Source: Candidatus Omnitrophota bacterium (GTDB taxonomy: Bacteria; Omnitrophota; Gorgyraeia; Gorgyraeales; Gorgyraeaceae). Taken from it: a DNA stretch of 54,440 bases. The stretch covers positions 9,295 through 63,734 of the forward strand of contig DNHS01000010.1 in NCBI GenBank assembly GCA_003485765.1, given 5' to 3'. Shown piece after piece: positions 1 to 8,011 of this stretch (positions within the stretch are counted from its first letter, which is position 1; each line of letters opens with the position of its first letter). Position numbers and translations under genes: made by a program. The notes under the pieces were generated by a model. It saw nothing but the letters and a program-made list of their open reading frames with translations. It did no database searches and was not told the origin of the DNA.

Positions 1-22
1 CATTTTTCAATCAATCTTTCCA

Positions 23-655
23 TTATACCCCCTTGGCACTTGTCATTGCGAAGCACCGTAGACGTCGAAGCGACCGAGGACGAAATGTCCGAGGAAGTGC
101 CGAGCCCTCCGGGCGAGGCCAATCTCTTTCCTTTCCATATACATCATAAAGATAACTAAACGCCATCCGCCATGGCTCTTTAATAGAAGCTTCTCCGCCT
201 GGCATTGGAATATACTTTAAATGCGCAGCCCTTTTTAACCCTTTTATGCCCCCTACAAAAAATTCTCCTCCCCATATATTCCCATCCGAGCCAAACCCTG
301 TGCCGTCAAACGCAATTCCTATCACCTTGCCCTTTATATTATTATCTACTATGCAGCTTGCTATATGCGCTTCATGATGCTGTATTTTCGTCGTTCGCAG
401 AGCATATTTAGTAGAAACATATTCCGGATGTAAGTCACATGCAATAACCCTGGGTTTTATTTTTAATTTTTTTTGAAGCCCTTTTATATCCCTCTCAAAT
501 TTTTTAAAATTCTCCAGATCACTCAGATCGCCTCCTGAATCTGATAAATAGGCAGTATTGCCTTTAACAAAACAAAAAGCGCTTTTTGATTGCGCGCCAA
601 GCGCCAGAACCGCAGTCTTTATGCTCAAATGTAACCTAATCCTAGTATAATTCAT
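23..655 (-). pseudogene. hypF: HypF carbamoyltransferase, Kae1-like domain remnant
   Basis: The frame encodes the Kae1-like part of HypF, which makes the carbamoyl/cyano ligand donor for NiFe-hydrogenase maturation. Visible signatures are LALGAQSKSAFC near residue 17, the CDLHPEYVSTKYA stretch near 73, HHEAHIASC near 93, AFDGTGFGSDGNIWGGEF near 114 and PGGEASIKEPWRMAFSYL near 152. Full HypF is about 750 residues and begins with acylphosphatase, zinc-finger and YrdC domains; none of these lies upstream, where a hairpin and an unrelated gene follow. After residue ~175 the frame runs into a REP-like repeat and stops at 23-25. In another frame, bases 1-32 read MERLIEK, which could be the shifted HypF continuation. 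I read it as a broken gene; a functional stand-alone domain is the less likely alternative. Confidence 0.7.
39..125. repeat. REP-like palindromic repeat interrupting hypF
   Basis: The stretch opens with CTTGTCATTGCGAAGC and ends with GAGGCCAATCTC, the outer boundaries of a REP-like family (GTCATTGCGA...GCAATCTC) scattered through many bacterial genomes. It contains nested inverted repeats (for example CGGAC/GTCCG and GAGCCC/GGGCGAG). Its base composition is clearly more GC-rich than its surroundings. It replaces the HypF sequence expected here and introduces the terminal stop. Confidence 0.65.
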
Positions 656-668
656 ATCTCATATTTCC

Positions 669-711
669 CCTAACTTTACAATTCGTGCCAGGCACTATTT
701 GTAAAGTTAGG
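669..711. repeat. Junction hairpin element 1
   Basis: Perfect 13-bp inverted repeat: CCTAACTTTACAA at 669-681 against TTGTAAAGTTAGG at 699-711. The loop holds a second palindrome, GTGCCAGGCAC (685-695). The right arm supplies the stop codon of the MetE-like gene (707-709), and the left arm ends 13 bases before the hypF start. It shares the AACTTTACAA arm with elements near 11.9, 48.9 and 53.9 kb. Confidence 0.75.
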
Positions 712-1738
712 CGATTGATTTTGCTAATTTGGCTATATCAGTTAGTTTTTTTATTATATCTTCCGTGAGATTCTCTGACAAGGTGCCCATTCCGCAGCTC
801 GGGGCGAGAAGCGAATTTGATATTATTAAATCTCTATCTATTGATTTTTTCTCCAGATTCTCTATTTGCAAACTTAATTTCTTAAAAAGAGAACTGCCTG
901 TCTCCTTTAATGTATCCTCAGAAGTAGGCACAATACCCCACGCTAAATATCCCCCTTTTTTTAAAAATCCCTTTATATCTTCAGAATAAAGCGAAAGGTT
1001 ATCCGCATATAAATAAGCGTCAAAATTTATAATATCAACCTTTGTCCCTGTGATCACTGACCAGTCTGTATTGCCACAGCAGTGTATTCCCGCTATCGCG
1101 CCTTTTGAATGTATCCCGTCTATAATAGAATCAAACATTAATATAACTTCTTCTCTTTTTATATTTACAAAACTTGACCCAAAACTTGTAAGATAAGGCT
1201 CATCTATGAAAATTATAATCTTCTTTGCTATATCTTTTAATTTACCAATCTGCCACATAGCCTTCATCTCTAATAATTTAATAAAGGCCTCTTTCAGCCC
1301 GTCATTATAAATAATAGACTTGCCTTTTTCATCAGTCACTCCCAGGCCAAAACTCACAGGCCCTGTAATATGGCCTTTTGCATATTCCGGTTTATATCTC
1401 TCTGCCGTTTTAATAAACGCGTAAAGCCCTTCTGCGAATTCCTCTGTAATACCAAATGAATCATAATCGCCTGAAATATATGCTTCATATATCCTGGCCA
1501 GTTCCTCGCTCAAATCTTTAGAGCTATCAACATGAATGGTTCTTTTTTTCTCATCTATAACAAGCCCTGGCAAGCCCTGGCTGAACTGGCTGTACATATT
1601 TTCTTTGAAACTTCTTTTTGGAAGCTGAGGCCAAAAAGGTATGTCAAACGCCTTGAATATCCGATCCGAGCTTTTGACTGCGTCAACATATGGTAGGCTT
1701 CCTATGCCTAGTGTAAGAAATTTGCCATTGATTTCCAT
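707..1738 (-). CDS. MetE/UROD-like methyltransferase family protein
   Basis: A 343-residue protein related to the catalytic half of cobalamin-independent methionine synthase and to uroporphyrinogen decarboxylase-like methyltransferases (COG0620 type). The N-terminal GIGSLPYVDA is typical. The likely zinc site is present: the HCCGN motif near residue 220, a Glu in IFIDEPYL near 178, and the late Cys in APSCGMGTL near 315. MetE is over 750 residues and core MetE-like archaeal enzymes are about 310-340, so this is the short type. Its methyl donor and acceptor cannot be read from sequence; a corrinoid or pterin donor is possible. It starts at an ATG with no Shine-Dalgarno, 8 bases from a promoter -10 box, and may be translated from a leaderless mRNA. 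Confidence 0.75.
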   Translation of the reverse strand: MEINGKFLTLGIGSLPYVDAVKSSDRIFKAFDIPFWPQLPKRSFKENMYSQFSQGLPGLVIDEKKRTIHVDSSKDLSEELARIYEAYISGDYDSFGITEEFAEGLYAFIKTAERYKPEYAKGHITGPVSFGLGVTDEKGKSIIYNDGLKEAFIKLLEMKAMWQIGKLKDIAKKIIIFIDEPYLTSFGSSFVNIKREEVILMFDSIIDGIHSKGAIAGIHCCGNTDWSVITGTKVDIINFDAYLYADNLSLYSEDIKGFLKKGGYLAWGIVPTSEDTLKETGSSLFKKLSLQIENLEKKSIDRDLIISNSLLAPSCGMGTLSENLTEDIIKKLTDIAKLAKSIA

Positions 1739-1746
1739 AATAAGTT

Positions 1747-1775
1747 ATTTTAACATCTTGTTTAACTTCGGTCAA
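1747..1775 (-). promoter_or_regulatory. Sigma70-type promoter, MetE-like gene
   Basis: TTGACC (1775-1770), a 17-base spacer and TAAAAT (1752-1747) on the minus strand. The ATG at 1738 follows the -10 box after only 8 bases, so the predicted first transcribed base falls at or within two bases of the start codon. Confidence 0.6.
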
Positions 1776-1785
1776 CCCGCTTCAG

Positions 1786-3240
1786 TTATATATTAAAATG
1801 CCCGAATTTTACCTTCGCAAAAAACTCTGCTAAGAAAAATATAATATTTGCCAGCATATTATTAAAATATGAAAATAATCCTCCTAAAAAAGGCAGCCAT
1901 CCAAACGCAATAAAGCACATACCTCCTATCATCAATGCGAACATAAGCGGAACTATAAAGATATTTGAAATAATAGCAATAGGCGTAGCCATTCTAAAAT
2001 AGTACAAAATAAAAGGAAATGTGCCTAACGTAGCAGAAATTGAAACTGCAATGGGTTCCAGTAAATATTTTCTAACATAATAATTCCAATCCTTTTTTAC
2101 CAATTGCATCAATTTCGGCGTAAGATATGCCATAGATAAAACCGCTATAAAAGAAAGTTGAAAACCTATATTAAAGATATCCTTGGGATTTATTATCAAT
2201 ATAAAAAACGCCGCTATGCCAAGAGAATTGTAAATATCCGCAGGTCTGCCTAATAATAAACCTGCAAGAAAAACAATACACATGATAGTTGCCCTTACAA
2301 CAGATGCGCTCGAACCTGTTAATATCATCAGAAAAATTAACAATAACATGGTAATTATATAAGAAATTTTTCTCTTAAGCCTCAGCAGCCTGAAAAGATA
2401 TAAAAATGCCGCTGCTATAAGCGCTACATTCAACCCGCTTATGGCAAGTATATGCATTGTGCCTGAATTCCTGAATGATTCGTTGAGTTTCTTAGGAAGT
2501 TCTGAGCGATCGCCAAGAAGTATTGCCCTTAAAAAAGCCCCGCTTTCAAGTGGCATCTTTTCCAGAAACTGATTCTTTAGTTTCTCGCGGATAAAATAAG
2601 CAAATCTGATAACAGGATTTACTCTATAATTATGCGATAATAATGTTACATTCTTTTCTGATGCGTTTATAATGGCGAAAATATCCTGGTTTTCCAAATA
2701 CTGCTTGTAGTTAAAATTAGTTCTCGACTTCGCTCTGGATAAACTTCGTCGAGAAGTATCATTAGGCAATCCCGGCCTCTTTATCGTGCCTTTTACAAAC
2801 AGCCTATCCCCATACTGATAATCCTTTTCCGTCTGTATCCTGACGAGCGCCAGGCCTGTTATTTTTAAACCGTTTACGCTCTCTACCTCAAATACATATC
2901 TCGAGTTAACCTTCCCAAAATACACCCCTCTTGCTTCAGCAGGGCTTTTTATAATGCCTGTTATTTCTGCTTTAACTTTATCTTTTCCCAAAAAGCGGCT
3001 TATATGATCTGGTGGGAATATATTAGAATTTAAATATAAAAGCGAACCAAGAGAGATTATTGATAAATATAAAAATATTTTTGAAATTTTAAGGAATTTT
3101 AAAAATATTACAGCGAATAAAATAAAAACTAAAACTACTATGAATATATGGGTAAACTCTAATAAATTTGAAAAATATGCTGCTAAAAATACGCCTATGA
3201 TAAAGAAAATACAGATTGCAGCGATAGGTCTTTTATCCAC
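1786..3240 (-). CDS. comEC: ComEC/Rec2-type DNA-uptake channel, no hydrolase domain
   Basis: Inner-membrane protein of the ComEC/Rec2 family, which forms the channel for single-stranded DNA uptake during transformation. It has N-terminal membrane segments, a DUF4131-like soluble domain (about residues 85-190) and the Competence domain with MHILAISGLNVALI near residue 262 and TGSSASVVRA near 305. Many homologues are 700-800 residues and end in a metallo-beta-lactamase domain; this 484-residue form stops after the membrane domain. Residues ~161-173 (TSRRSLSRAKSRT) are an in-frame insertion encoded by a palindromic element. The next gene downstream of it on this strand is the MetE-like gene, which has its own promoter. 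Confidence 0.85.
   Translation of the reverse strand: MDKRPIAAICIFFIIGVFLAAYFSNLLEFTHIFIVVLVFILFAVIFLKFLKISKIFLYLSIISLGSLLYLNSNIFPPDHISRFLGKDKVKAEITGIIKSPAEARGVYFGKVNSRYVFEVESVNGLKITGLALVRIQTEKDYQYGDRLFVKGTIKRPGLPNDTSRRSLSRAKSRTNFNYKQYLENQDIFAIINASEKNVTLLSHNYRVNPVIRFAYFIREKLKNQFLEKMPLESGAFLRAILLGDRSELPKKLNESFRNSGTMHILAISGLNVALIAAAFLYLFRLLRLKRKISYIITMLLLIFLMILTGSSASVVRATIMCIVFLAGLLLGRPADIYNSLGIAAFFILIINPKDIFNIGFQLSFIAVLSMAYLTPKLMQLVKKDWNYYVRKYLLEPIAVSISATLGTFPFILYYFRMATPIAIISNIFIVPLMFALMIGGMCFIAFGWLPFLGGLFSYFNNMLANIIFFLAEFFAKVKFGHFNI
2721..2755. repeat. Palindromic element embedded in comEC
   Basis: Inverted repeat with arms TTCTCGAC (2721-2728) and GTCGAGAA (2748-2755), around CTTCGCT-type sequence common in REP-like repeats. 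It is translated in frame and adds an Arg/Ser-rich stretch between LPND and NFNYKQYLE, where ComEC homologues usually have only a short turn. This resembles the coding palindromic elements of Rickettsia in principle, though not in sequence. Confidence 0.6.
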
Positions 3241-3255
3241 TAAATGAAAATATTG

Positions 3256-3828
3256 CTATTTAGGCTGGGCGTTAATTTTTAGATCTTCTTCGTTAATTAT
3301 ACTTATGACATTGACTGGGATTTCCTTGCCTGCTTGGTTAAAAATAATTCTAACTATATCTCCGGTTTTAATATCCTTTAAAACAAGCGCTGCATCTTTT
3401 TGTATTACGCGCGTCTTCTTTGAATTAACATTTATTCTTACTGTCTCATCAGAAAATCTGTCTTTAACATCTAACCATAAAATCTCATCTTTCTTTGATC
3501 TTATATTTACAACTGTCCCTAATAAGCCTTTGATTAGCTGTATTTTTTGCGGCAAAATAGGAACGCTTGGAACAGATTTTGTTACGCTAGTTGATGGCGG
3601 TAATGTTGGTAACTTTGGCAACTTGGGCAAAGCAGGGATATTTATAGGAACTACGGGCGGCAATATAGACTTCGGTGGTGTTTGTTCCGACGTTTGGGAA
3701 GATTTTTCATCTGAAACCTGAGATGACTGCAATTGTGATTTGTTATTATCTTCTGCGGAATATAATATGCTGCAAAATAAAACTGAAAAACCAAATAATA
3801 AAAATATCTTTATAAAAACTTTTTTCAT
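3256..3828 (-). CDS. Secreted protein with proline-rich linker
   Basis: Product unknown. It has a signal peptide (residues 1-25, KKVFIKIFLLFGFSVLFCS), a Gln/Ser-rich segment, a Pro/Leu linker (about 52-95, repeated PKLP/LPTLPP units) and a compact C-terminal domain (about 103-190). That domain consists of alternating beta-strand-like stretches, including GLLGTVVNIRSKKDEI and DIKTGDIVRIIFNQAGKE, and may be a small beta-barrel (OB- or SH3-like). It starts at ATG 3828, overlapping the stop of the lipoprotein gene by 4 bases (ATGA), so the two are translationally coupled. A periplasmic or cell-surface location is likely; no function is assigned. Confidence 0.6.
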   Translation of the reverse strand: MKKVFIKIFLLFGFSVLFCSILYSAEDNNKSQLQSSQVSDEKSSQTSEQTPPKSILPPVVPINIPALPKLPKLPTLPPSTSVTKSVPSVPILPQKIQLIKGLLGTVVNIRSKKDEILWLDVKDRFSDETVRINVNSKKTRVIQKDAALVLKDIKTGDIVRIIFNQAGKEIPVNVISIINEEDLKINAQPK

Positions 3829-4169
3829 ATACCGTCACCCTCTTCTATATCCTTAAAACCTGTTACATAATCTCCTGTAAAATATATGCATTTTTTTCTT
3901 GAAAAATGCCTGAAATCAAGCGGAGCATTGTGAAACCACGCATTGTATATCCACGCCTCTTTCTTCAGGCCAATGTCATCATAGCCAAGATTTTTTATTT
4001 GGCTAGGCTCTCCCCATTTTTCAATAACCTCGTCTTTGCTAGCCCCCATAGAAACCATTGTCTTTGTGCTTAAAGGATGCGTAAATGCATAATGCGTAGT
4101 AGGCACTTTAATATCTGCGCATCCGTATAAAAGAAAAACACAAAGAACCGGCAAAAATCTAATCACCAT
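3825..4169 (-). CDS. BamE/SmpA-like lipoprotein
   Basis: Small lipoprotein: signal sequence ending in the lipobox LLYGC (Cys ~17). The mature part carries MGASKDEVIEKWGEPSQI near residue 42 followed by an aromatic strand (EAWIYNAWF), the usual pattern of the BamE/SmpA/OmlA fold ('G.t...V...G.P'). BamE is a small accessory of the beta-barrel assembly complex, but many unrelated lipoproteins share the fold. A GGAAG ribosome-binding site lies 8 bases before ATG 4169. It sits between a secreted metallopeptidase and a secreted Pro-rich protein, which suggests an envelope role. Confidence 0.6.
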   Translation of the reverse strand: MVIRFLPVLCVFLLYGCADIKVPTTHYAFTHPLSTKTMVSMGASKDEVIEKWGEPSQIKNLGYDDIGLKKEAWIYNAWFHNAPLDFRHFSRKKCIYFTGDYVTGFKDIEEGDGI

Positions 4170-4200
4170 CTTGTTATCTTCCGAGTTGGTTTCGCAATTC

Positions 4201-5385
4201 TCATTTTACAATGTATTCTACCAACTTTATATTAAAATCTTCTATATCTTTAAAATCTTTTCTGTAAACATTGGAGATGGCATCCTTAAATGGCTTATCC
4301 TTGAGTATAATATCGCAGAACTTCCTGAATTTTTCCCTGCCGCATTGCGTTATCAAAAACTCCACCAATTTTTCTGACTGCGCATAAAAAAGTTCCCTTG
4401 CCTCTTTGCCTTCAGGATAGGCTGTCATGCGCAAAAGATCTCCTAGAAGTATATGCGTGCCCTGTTTTATACTCTTTGTAAGCAATTCGTTTGAAATGCT
4501 TGTAAGGTTCGCCTCATAATTTGCCAGTCCCTCATTCAACCACAATGGTATAATATTTTTGCCTGCAATCTCTTTGAAAATAAGATGAGTTAATTCGTGC
4601 GGAAATGTCAGCGCAAGGTATCCTTCTGATATCGCGCATAGAAACATCTCTTTTTCTCCATAATTAGGCACAAAGCCTCCTATTAAGTCGGCATTAAAAC
4701 CTATGCTCTTTAAAAAATCTTTCCATTTATCAACGTTCTCCACAATAAATACCTGGCATTTCTTATCCCACTTTAAATCTTTTTCATATCCGAGATCGTA
4801 TATAATTTTTTCAAAGTAATATTCTGCTTTATCTCCTACTATCTTTGCCTGGTTAAGATCTCTGTAAAATATATCAAAATGTTCGCTTTTGCGCGAAAAC
4901 CAGTTTCCTTTGGACAATAACTTCTTAGCAATATTTGACCTTACGATATCGTCATCTTTTAATGAAAACCTTCTCTCCTCAGAGCCTTTATCCGCATCTC
5001 TGGCAAGGCTTGCAGCCTGAAGCCTTTCTTTTTCTTCAGCGCTCACCCATTTGTCTTTGTATTGAACAAGGCCTTTTTTTAGCTGCTCTTCTTCAAAAAC
5101 ATCTTTCGCAATCTCTTTGACCTCTAGTTTATTTCTCCCTATGCCCCACTCTTCCTCCAGTTTTGCGCGCCCGCCTTCAGATTCCTTTTCTATGCTCTTT
5201 ATATCATCCTTTGAAAATGTAACCTTTGCGCCTGGATTTATCTTTAGTTCTATTGATTTATCTGTCTCCTTAATAATTATTCCTCTGAGCCTGTTGCCGT
5301 TTTTCAAATAAATAGTATCCGCAAAGATTTGCTGCGCGGAAAATAATACCACGAAGATAATAAATATAGGTATTTTTCTAATCAT
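4201..5385 (-). CDS. Secreted gluzincin-type metallopeptidase (peptidase MA-like)
   Basis: Signal peptide at residues 1-22, then a short SH3-like domain (DTIYLKNGNRLRGIIIKE, about 23-75), a charged helical linker, and a peptidase MA-like catalytic domain (about 160-390). The zinc motif is HELTH near residue 265, and the third ligand is probably the Glu of LNEGLANYEA about 26 residues later. The start codon overlaps the leuS stop by 4 bases (ATGA), so it is read with leuS. Export to the periplasm or outside is expected; the substrate is unknown. The N-terminal strand-rich domain before an MA-type peptidase recurs in Gram-negative candidate phyla (family knowledge, not verified here). Confidence 0.75.
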   Translation of the reverse strand: MIRKIPIFIIFVVLFSAQQIFADTIYLKNGNRLRGIIIKETDKSIELKINPGAKVTFSKDDIKSIEKESEGGRAKLEEEWGIGRNKLEVKEIAKDVFEEEQLKKGLVQYKDKWVSAEEKERLQAASLARDADKGSEERRFSLKDDDIVRSNIAKKLLSKGNWFSRKSEHFDIFYRDLNQAKIVGDKAEYYFEKIIYDLGYEKDLKWDKKCQVFIVENVDKWKDFLKSIGFNADLIGGFVPNYGEKEMFLCAISEGYLALTFPHELTHLIFKEIAGKNIIPLWLNEGLANYEANLTSISNELLTKSIKQGTHILLGDLLRMTAYPEGKEARELFYAQSEKLVEFLITQCGREKFRKFCDIILKDKPFKDAISNVYRKDFKDIEDFNIKLVEYIVK

Positions 5386-7847
5386 ATTACCAAATTTACC
5401 AATTTGCCCTTTACTATTATAATCTTTTTAGGCAGCTTCCCCTCTATCCATTTATTAATAACAGGGTCTTCTAAAACTAATTTTTTAATGTCATCGTCGT
5501 CTGCGCTAGAAGGCGCTTCTATTTTTGACCTCAGCTTGCCATTAATCTGGATGGGCAATTCAACTGTGCTTTGGTTCAGCGCATTTTTATCATACTCGGG
5601 CCACTGCGCCCTGAATACACTCTCTTTATTACCCAGTTTCTCCCACATCTCTTCAGCAATATGCGGCACAAATGGCGCCAATAATATTACAACTGTCTGG
5701 ATTGCCTCTTTGATCTCTATACCCTCTGCTTTATGATCTTTACTCAGATATTCATATATCTCATTTACTAACTCCATTATAGAACTAATTGCAGTGTTAA
5801 AATGAAACGTAACTTCCATATCTTCTGTAACTTTTTTGATCGTAAAATGCGTCTTGTATCTCAGGGAACTATCTGCATAAGCATCCCTCTCTACTCTATG
5901 CTCTATATCCTCTGCTCTTTCTTCCGCCAATTTCCAAACGCGATTCAAAAACCTCCACGCGCCTTCAACCCCGCGATCGTTCCATTCAGCGTCTTTTTCA
6001 GGCGGACTTATAAATAATGTATAAAGCCTGACTGTATCTGCGCCGTATTTTTCTATTAGATCATCTGAACTTATGACATTGCCCCTTGATTTTGACATCT
6101 TTATTCCATTTTTGGTAATCATGCCCTGGGTGAAAAGTTTTGCAAAAGGCTCTTTAAATCCGATATGCCCCGTATCGTACAAAACCTTGATAATAAATCT
6201 GGCGTATAATAAATGAAGTATCGCGTGCTCTACCCCTCCTATATACTGGTCAACAGGCAGCCATTTATTCACTAGTTCTTTATCGAAAGGCCTTTTATCA
6301 TCTCTTGGAGATAAGTATCTGAGAAAATACCAGCTGGAATCTACAAAAGTATCCATTGTGTCTATCTCGCGCCTGGCATTGCCGCCACATTTAGGGCACT
6401 TTGTATTTACGAATTCTGGCGCGGCTTTCAGCGGAGATTCTCCGGCCGGCTTGAATAAAACATCCTTCGGCAATAAGACGGGTAAATCTTTTTCATCTAC
6501 TGGCTGCATGCCGCATTTATCGCAGTAAGCCATTGGTATAGGAGCACCCCAGTAACGCTGTCTTGAAATAAGCCAATCTCTTAATTTATAATGAACTTCT
6601 CTTTTACCAATTCTATTTTCTTCCATGAAATCAGAAATCTTCTCTATGGCATCAAGGCTTGGAAGGCCATTAAATTTTCCTGAATTCACCATAATGCCTT
6701 CTTCTATAAATGCCTCTCTCATTTTCGATACATCCAAATGAGCTTTTGGATTGTCAATCACAACCTCTATATCCAAGCCATATTTTTTTGCAAACTCAAA
6801 ATCCCTCTGGTCATGAGCTGGCACTGCCATTACAACGCCAGTGCCATATTCTGTTACAACATAATTTCCTATCCATAGAGGCACGCTCTTATTATTTACA
6901 GGATTTATAACTAATCTATGCGTAAACACCCCTTTTTTCTCAATATCAGCCCCGACCCTATCCCCAGCATTTTCTTTTCTGGTTTCATCTATAAATTTTT
7001 CTATCTCTTTTTTATTCGGCGCATCATTTATTAACTCTGGAATAGCAGGATGTTCATTGCTAATCACCATATATGTAACGCCATAGATTGTATCAACCCT
7101 TGTAGTAAAACATGTTAATGTAATATCAGAATCCTTTACCTTGAAATTAATCTCGACGCCTTCGCTCCTATTGATCCAATTTTTCTGCATCAGCTTTACG
7201 CGCTCTGGCCAGTCTTTAAGTAACTCCATGTCATCCAGTAGCCGCTGACTGTAATCAGTGATTTTAAAAAACCATTGCTCTAAATCCCGCAATGTAACCT
7301 GTGAAGAACACCTTTCGCATTTTCCTTCTATAACCTGTTCATTGGCAAGCACTGTCTGGCATGAAGTACACCAGTTCACAGACGCCTTTTTCTTGTAAGC
7401 AAGGCCTTTTTTGTAAAGCTGCAGAAATATCCACTGTGTCCATTTATAATACTCAGGAAGGCACGAAACAACTTCCCTGTCCCAGTCATAACCAGCGCCC
7501 CATGAGTCAAACTGCCTCCTCATAGTTTTTATATTATTTAGAGTGGATGTTTCAGGGTGGATTTTATTTTTTATTGCGGCGTTTTCTGCAGGGAGACCAA
7601 ATGCGTCAAAACCCATTGGCGAGAGAACATTGTATCCCCTCATGATCTTATACCTTGTTACTGAATCTCCTATTATATAATTTCTGCCATGGCCTACATG
7701 AAGAGCTGCAGAAGGATACGGAAACATCATAAGGCAATAATACTTCTTCTTGGGAGAATTCTGGTCCATCTTAAACAGACCCATCTTTTCCCATTTCTTA
7801 TGCCATTTTACCTCAATCTCTTTAAACGAATAAAATTCCTGTGCCAT
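5382..7847 (-). CDS. leuS: Leucyl-tRNA synthetase
   Basis: Charges tRNA-Leu with leucine in the cytoplasm. Class I signatures are present: HVGHGRNYIIGD near residue 50 (HIGH region) and KMSKSRGNV near 590, with the CP1 editing insertion (TTRVDTIYGVT), zinc-binding CTSC/CERC pairs and the C-terminal anticodon-binding domain. At 821 residues it has the usual bacterial length. I place the start at ATG 7847 (MAQEFYSFKEIE), with AAAGGTG just upstream. An in-frame 28-codon extension to 7931 is open only because it reads through the tRNA gene. It follows tRNA-Ala by 23 bases and overlaps the peptidase gene by 4. Confidence 0.97.
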   Translation of the reverse strand: MAQEFYSFKEIEVKWHKKWEKMGLFKMDQNSPKKKYYCLMMFPYPSAALHVGHGRNYIIGDSVTRYKIMRGYNVLSPMGFDAFGLPAENAAIKNKIHPETSTLNNIKTMRRQFDSWGAGYDWDREVVSCLPEYYKWTQWIFLQLYKKGLAYKKKASVNWCTSCQTVLANEQVIEGKCERCSSQVTLRDLEQWFFKITDYSQRLLDDMELLKDWPERVKLMQKNWINRSEGVEINFKVKDSDITLTCFTTRVDTIYGVTYMVISNEHPAIPELINDAPNKKEIEKFIDETRKENAGDRVGADIEKKGVFTHRLVINPVNNKSVPLWIGNYVVTEYGTGVVMAVPAHDQRDFEFAKKYGLDIEVVIDNPKAHLDVSKMREAFIEEGIMVNSGKFNGLPSLDAIEKISDFMEENRIGKREVHYKLRDWLISRQRYWGAPIPMAYCDKCGMQPVDEKDLPVLLPKDVLFKPAGESPLKAAPEFVNTKCPKCGGNARREIDTMDTFVDSSWYFLRYLSPRDDKRPFDKELVNKWLPVDQYIGGVEHAILHLLYARFIIKVLYDTGHIGFKEPFAKLFTQGMITKNGIKMSKSRGNVISSDDLIEKYGADTVRLYTLFISPPEKDAEWNDRGVEGAWRFLNRVWKLAEERAEDIEHRVERDAYADSSLRYKTHFTIKKVTEDMEVTFHFNTAISSIMELVNEIYEYLSKDHKAEGIEIKEAIQTVVILLAPFVPHIAEEMWEKLGNKESVFRAQWPEYDKNALNQSTVELPIQINGKLRSKIEAPSSADDDDIKKLVLEDPVINKWIEGKLPKKIIIVKGKLVNLVI

Positions 7848-7870
7848 AACACCTTTTATTCCTAAATATA

Positions 7871-7946
7871 TGGTGGAGCAGACGAGATTTGAACTCGTGA
7901 TCTCCGCAATGCCATTGCGGCGCGATACCAACTTCGCTACTGCCCC
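7871..7946 (-). tRNA. tRNA-Ala (anticodon GGC)
   Basis: A complete cloverleaf folds on the minus strand. The acceptor GGGGCAG pairs with CTGCTCC, followed by A and an encoded CCA. The D arm is GCGA..TCGC, the anticodon stem CCGCA/TGCGG with loop ATGGCAT, and the T arm ACGAG-TTCAAAT-CTCGT. The third acceptor pair is G3-U70, the classic identity element for alanyl-tRNA synthetase, which agrees with anticodon GGC (codons GCC/GCU). The mature 3' end is 23 bases before leuS. Confidence 0.96.
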
Positions 7947-7972
7947 ATTTTAGAATTGATTGATGAATAAGG

Positions 7973-8001
7973 ATTATATCACAAATAAATCAGCTTATAA
8001 A
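7973..8001 (-). promoter_or_regulatory. Extended -10 promoter for tRNA-Ala-leuS
   Basis: Minus strand: TTTATA (8001-7996), a 17-base spacer and TGATATAAT with the -10 box TATAAT at 7978-7973 (extended TGn). The predicted start near 7966 leaves a leader of about 20 bases before the tRNA. No other promoter is seen before leuS, so both are probably made from this one. Confidence 0.65.
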
Positions 8002-8011
8002 GGCTAAAATG

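Noticed and set aside
205..411. Short plus-strand open frames opposite real genes (for example here and at 3305-3721)
   Set aside because: They are antisense shadows of well-supported minus-strand genes, without ribosome-binding sites or recognisable products.
7848..7931. A 28-codon N-terminal extension of leucyl-tRNA synthetase
   Set aside because: It reads through the tRNA-Ala gene; the ATG at 7847 has a ribosome-binding site and gives the normal N-terminus.
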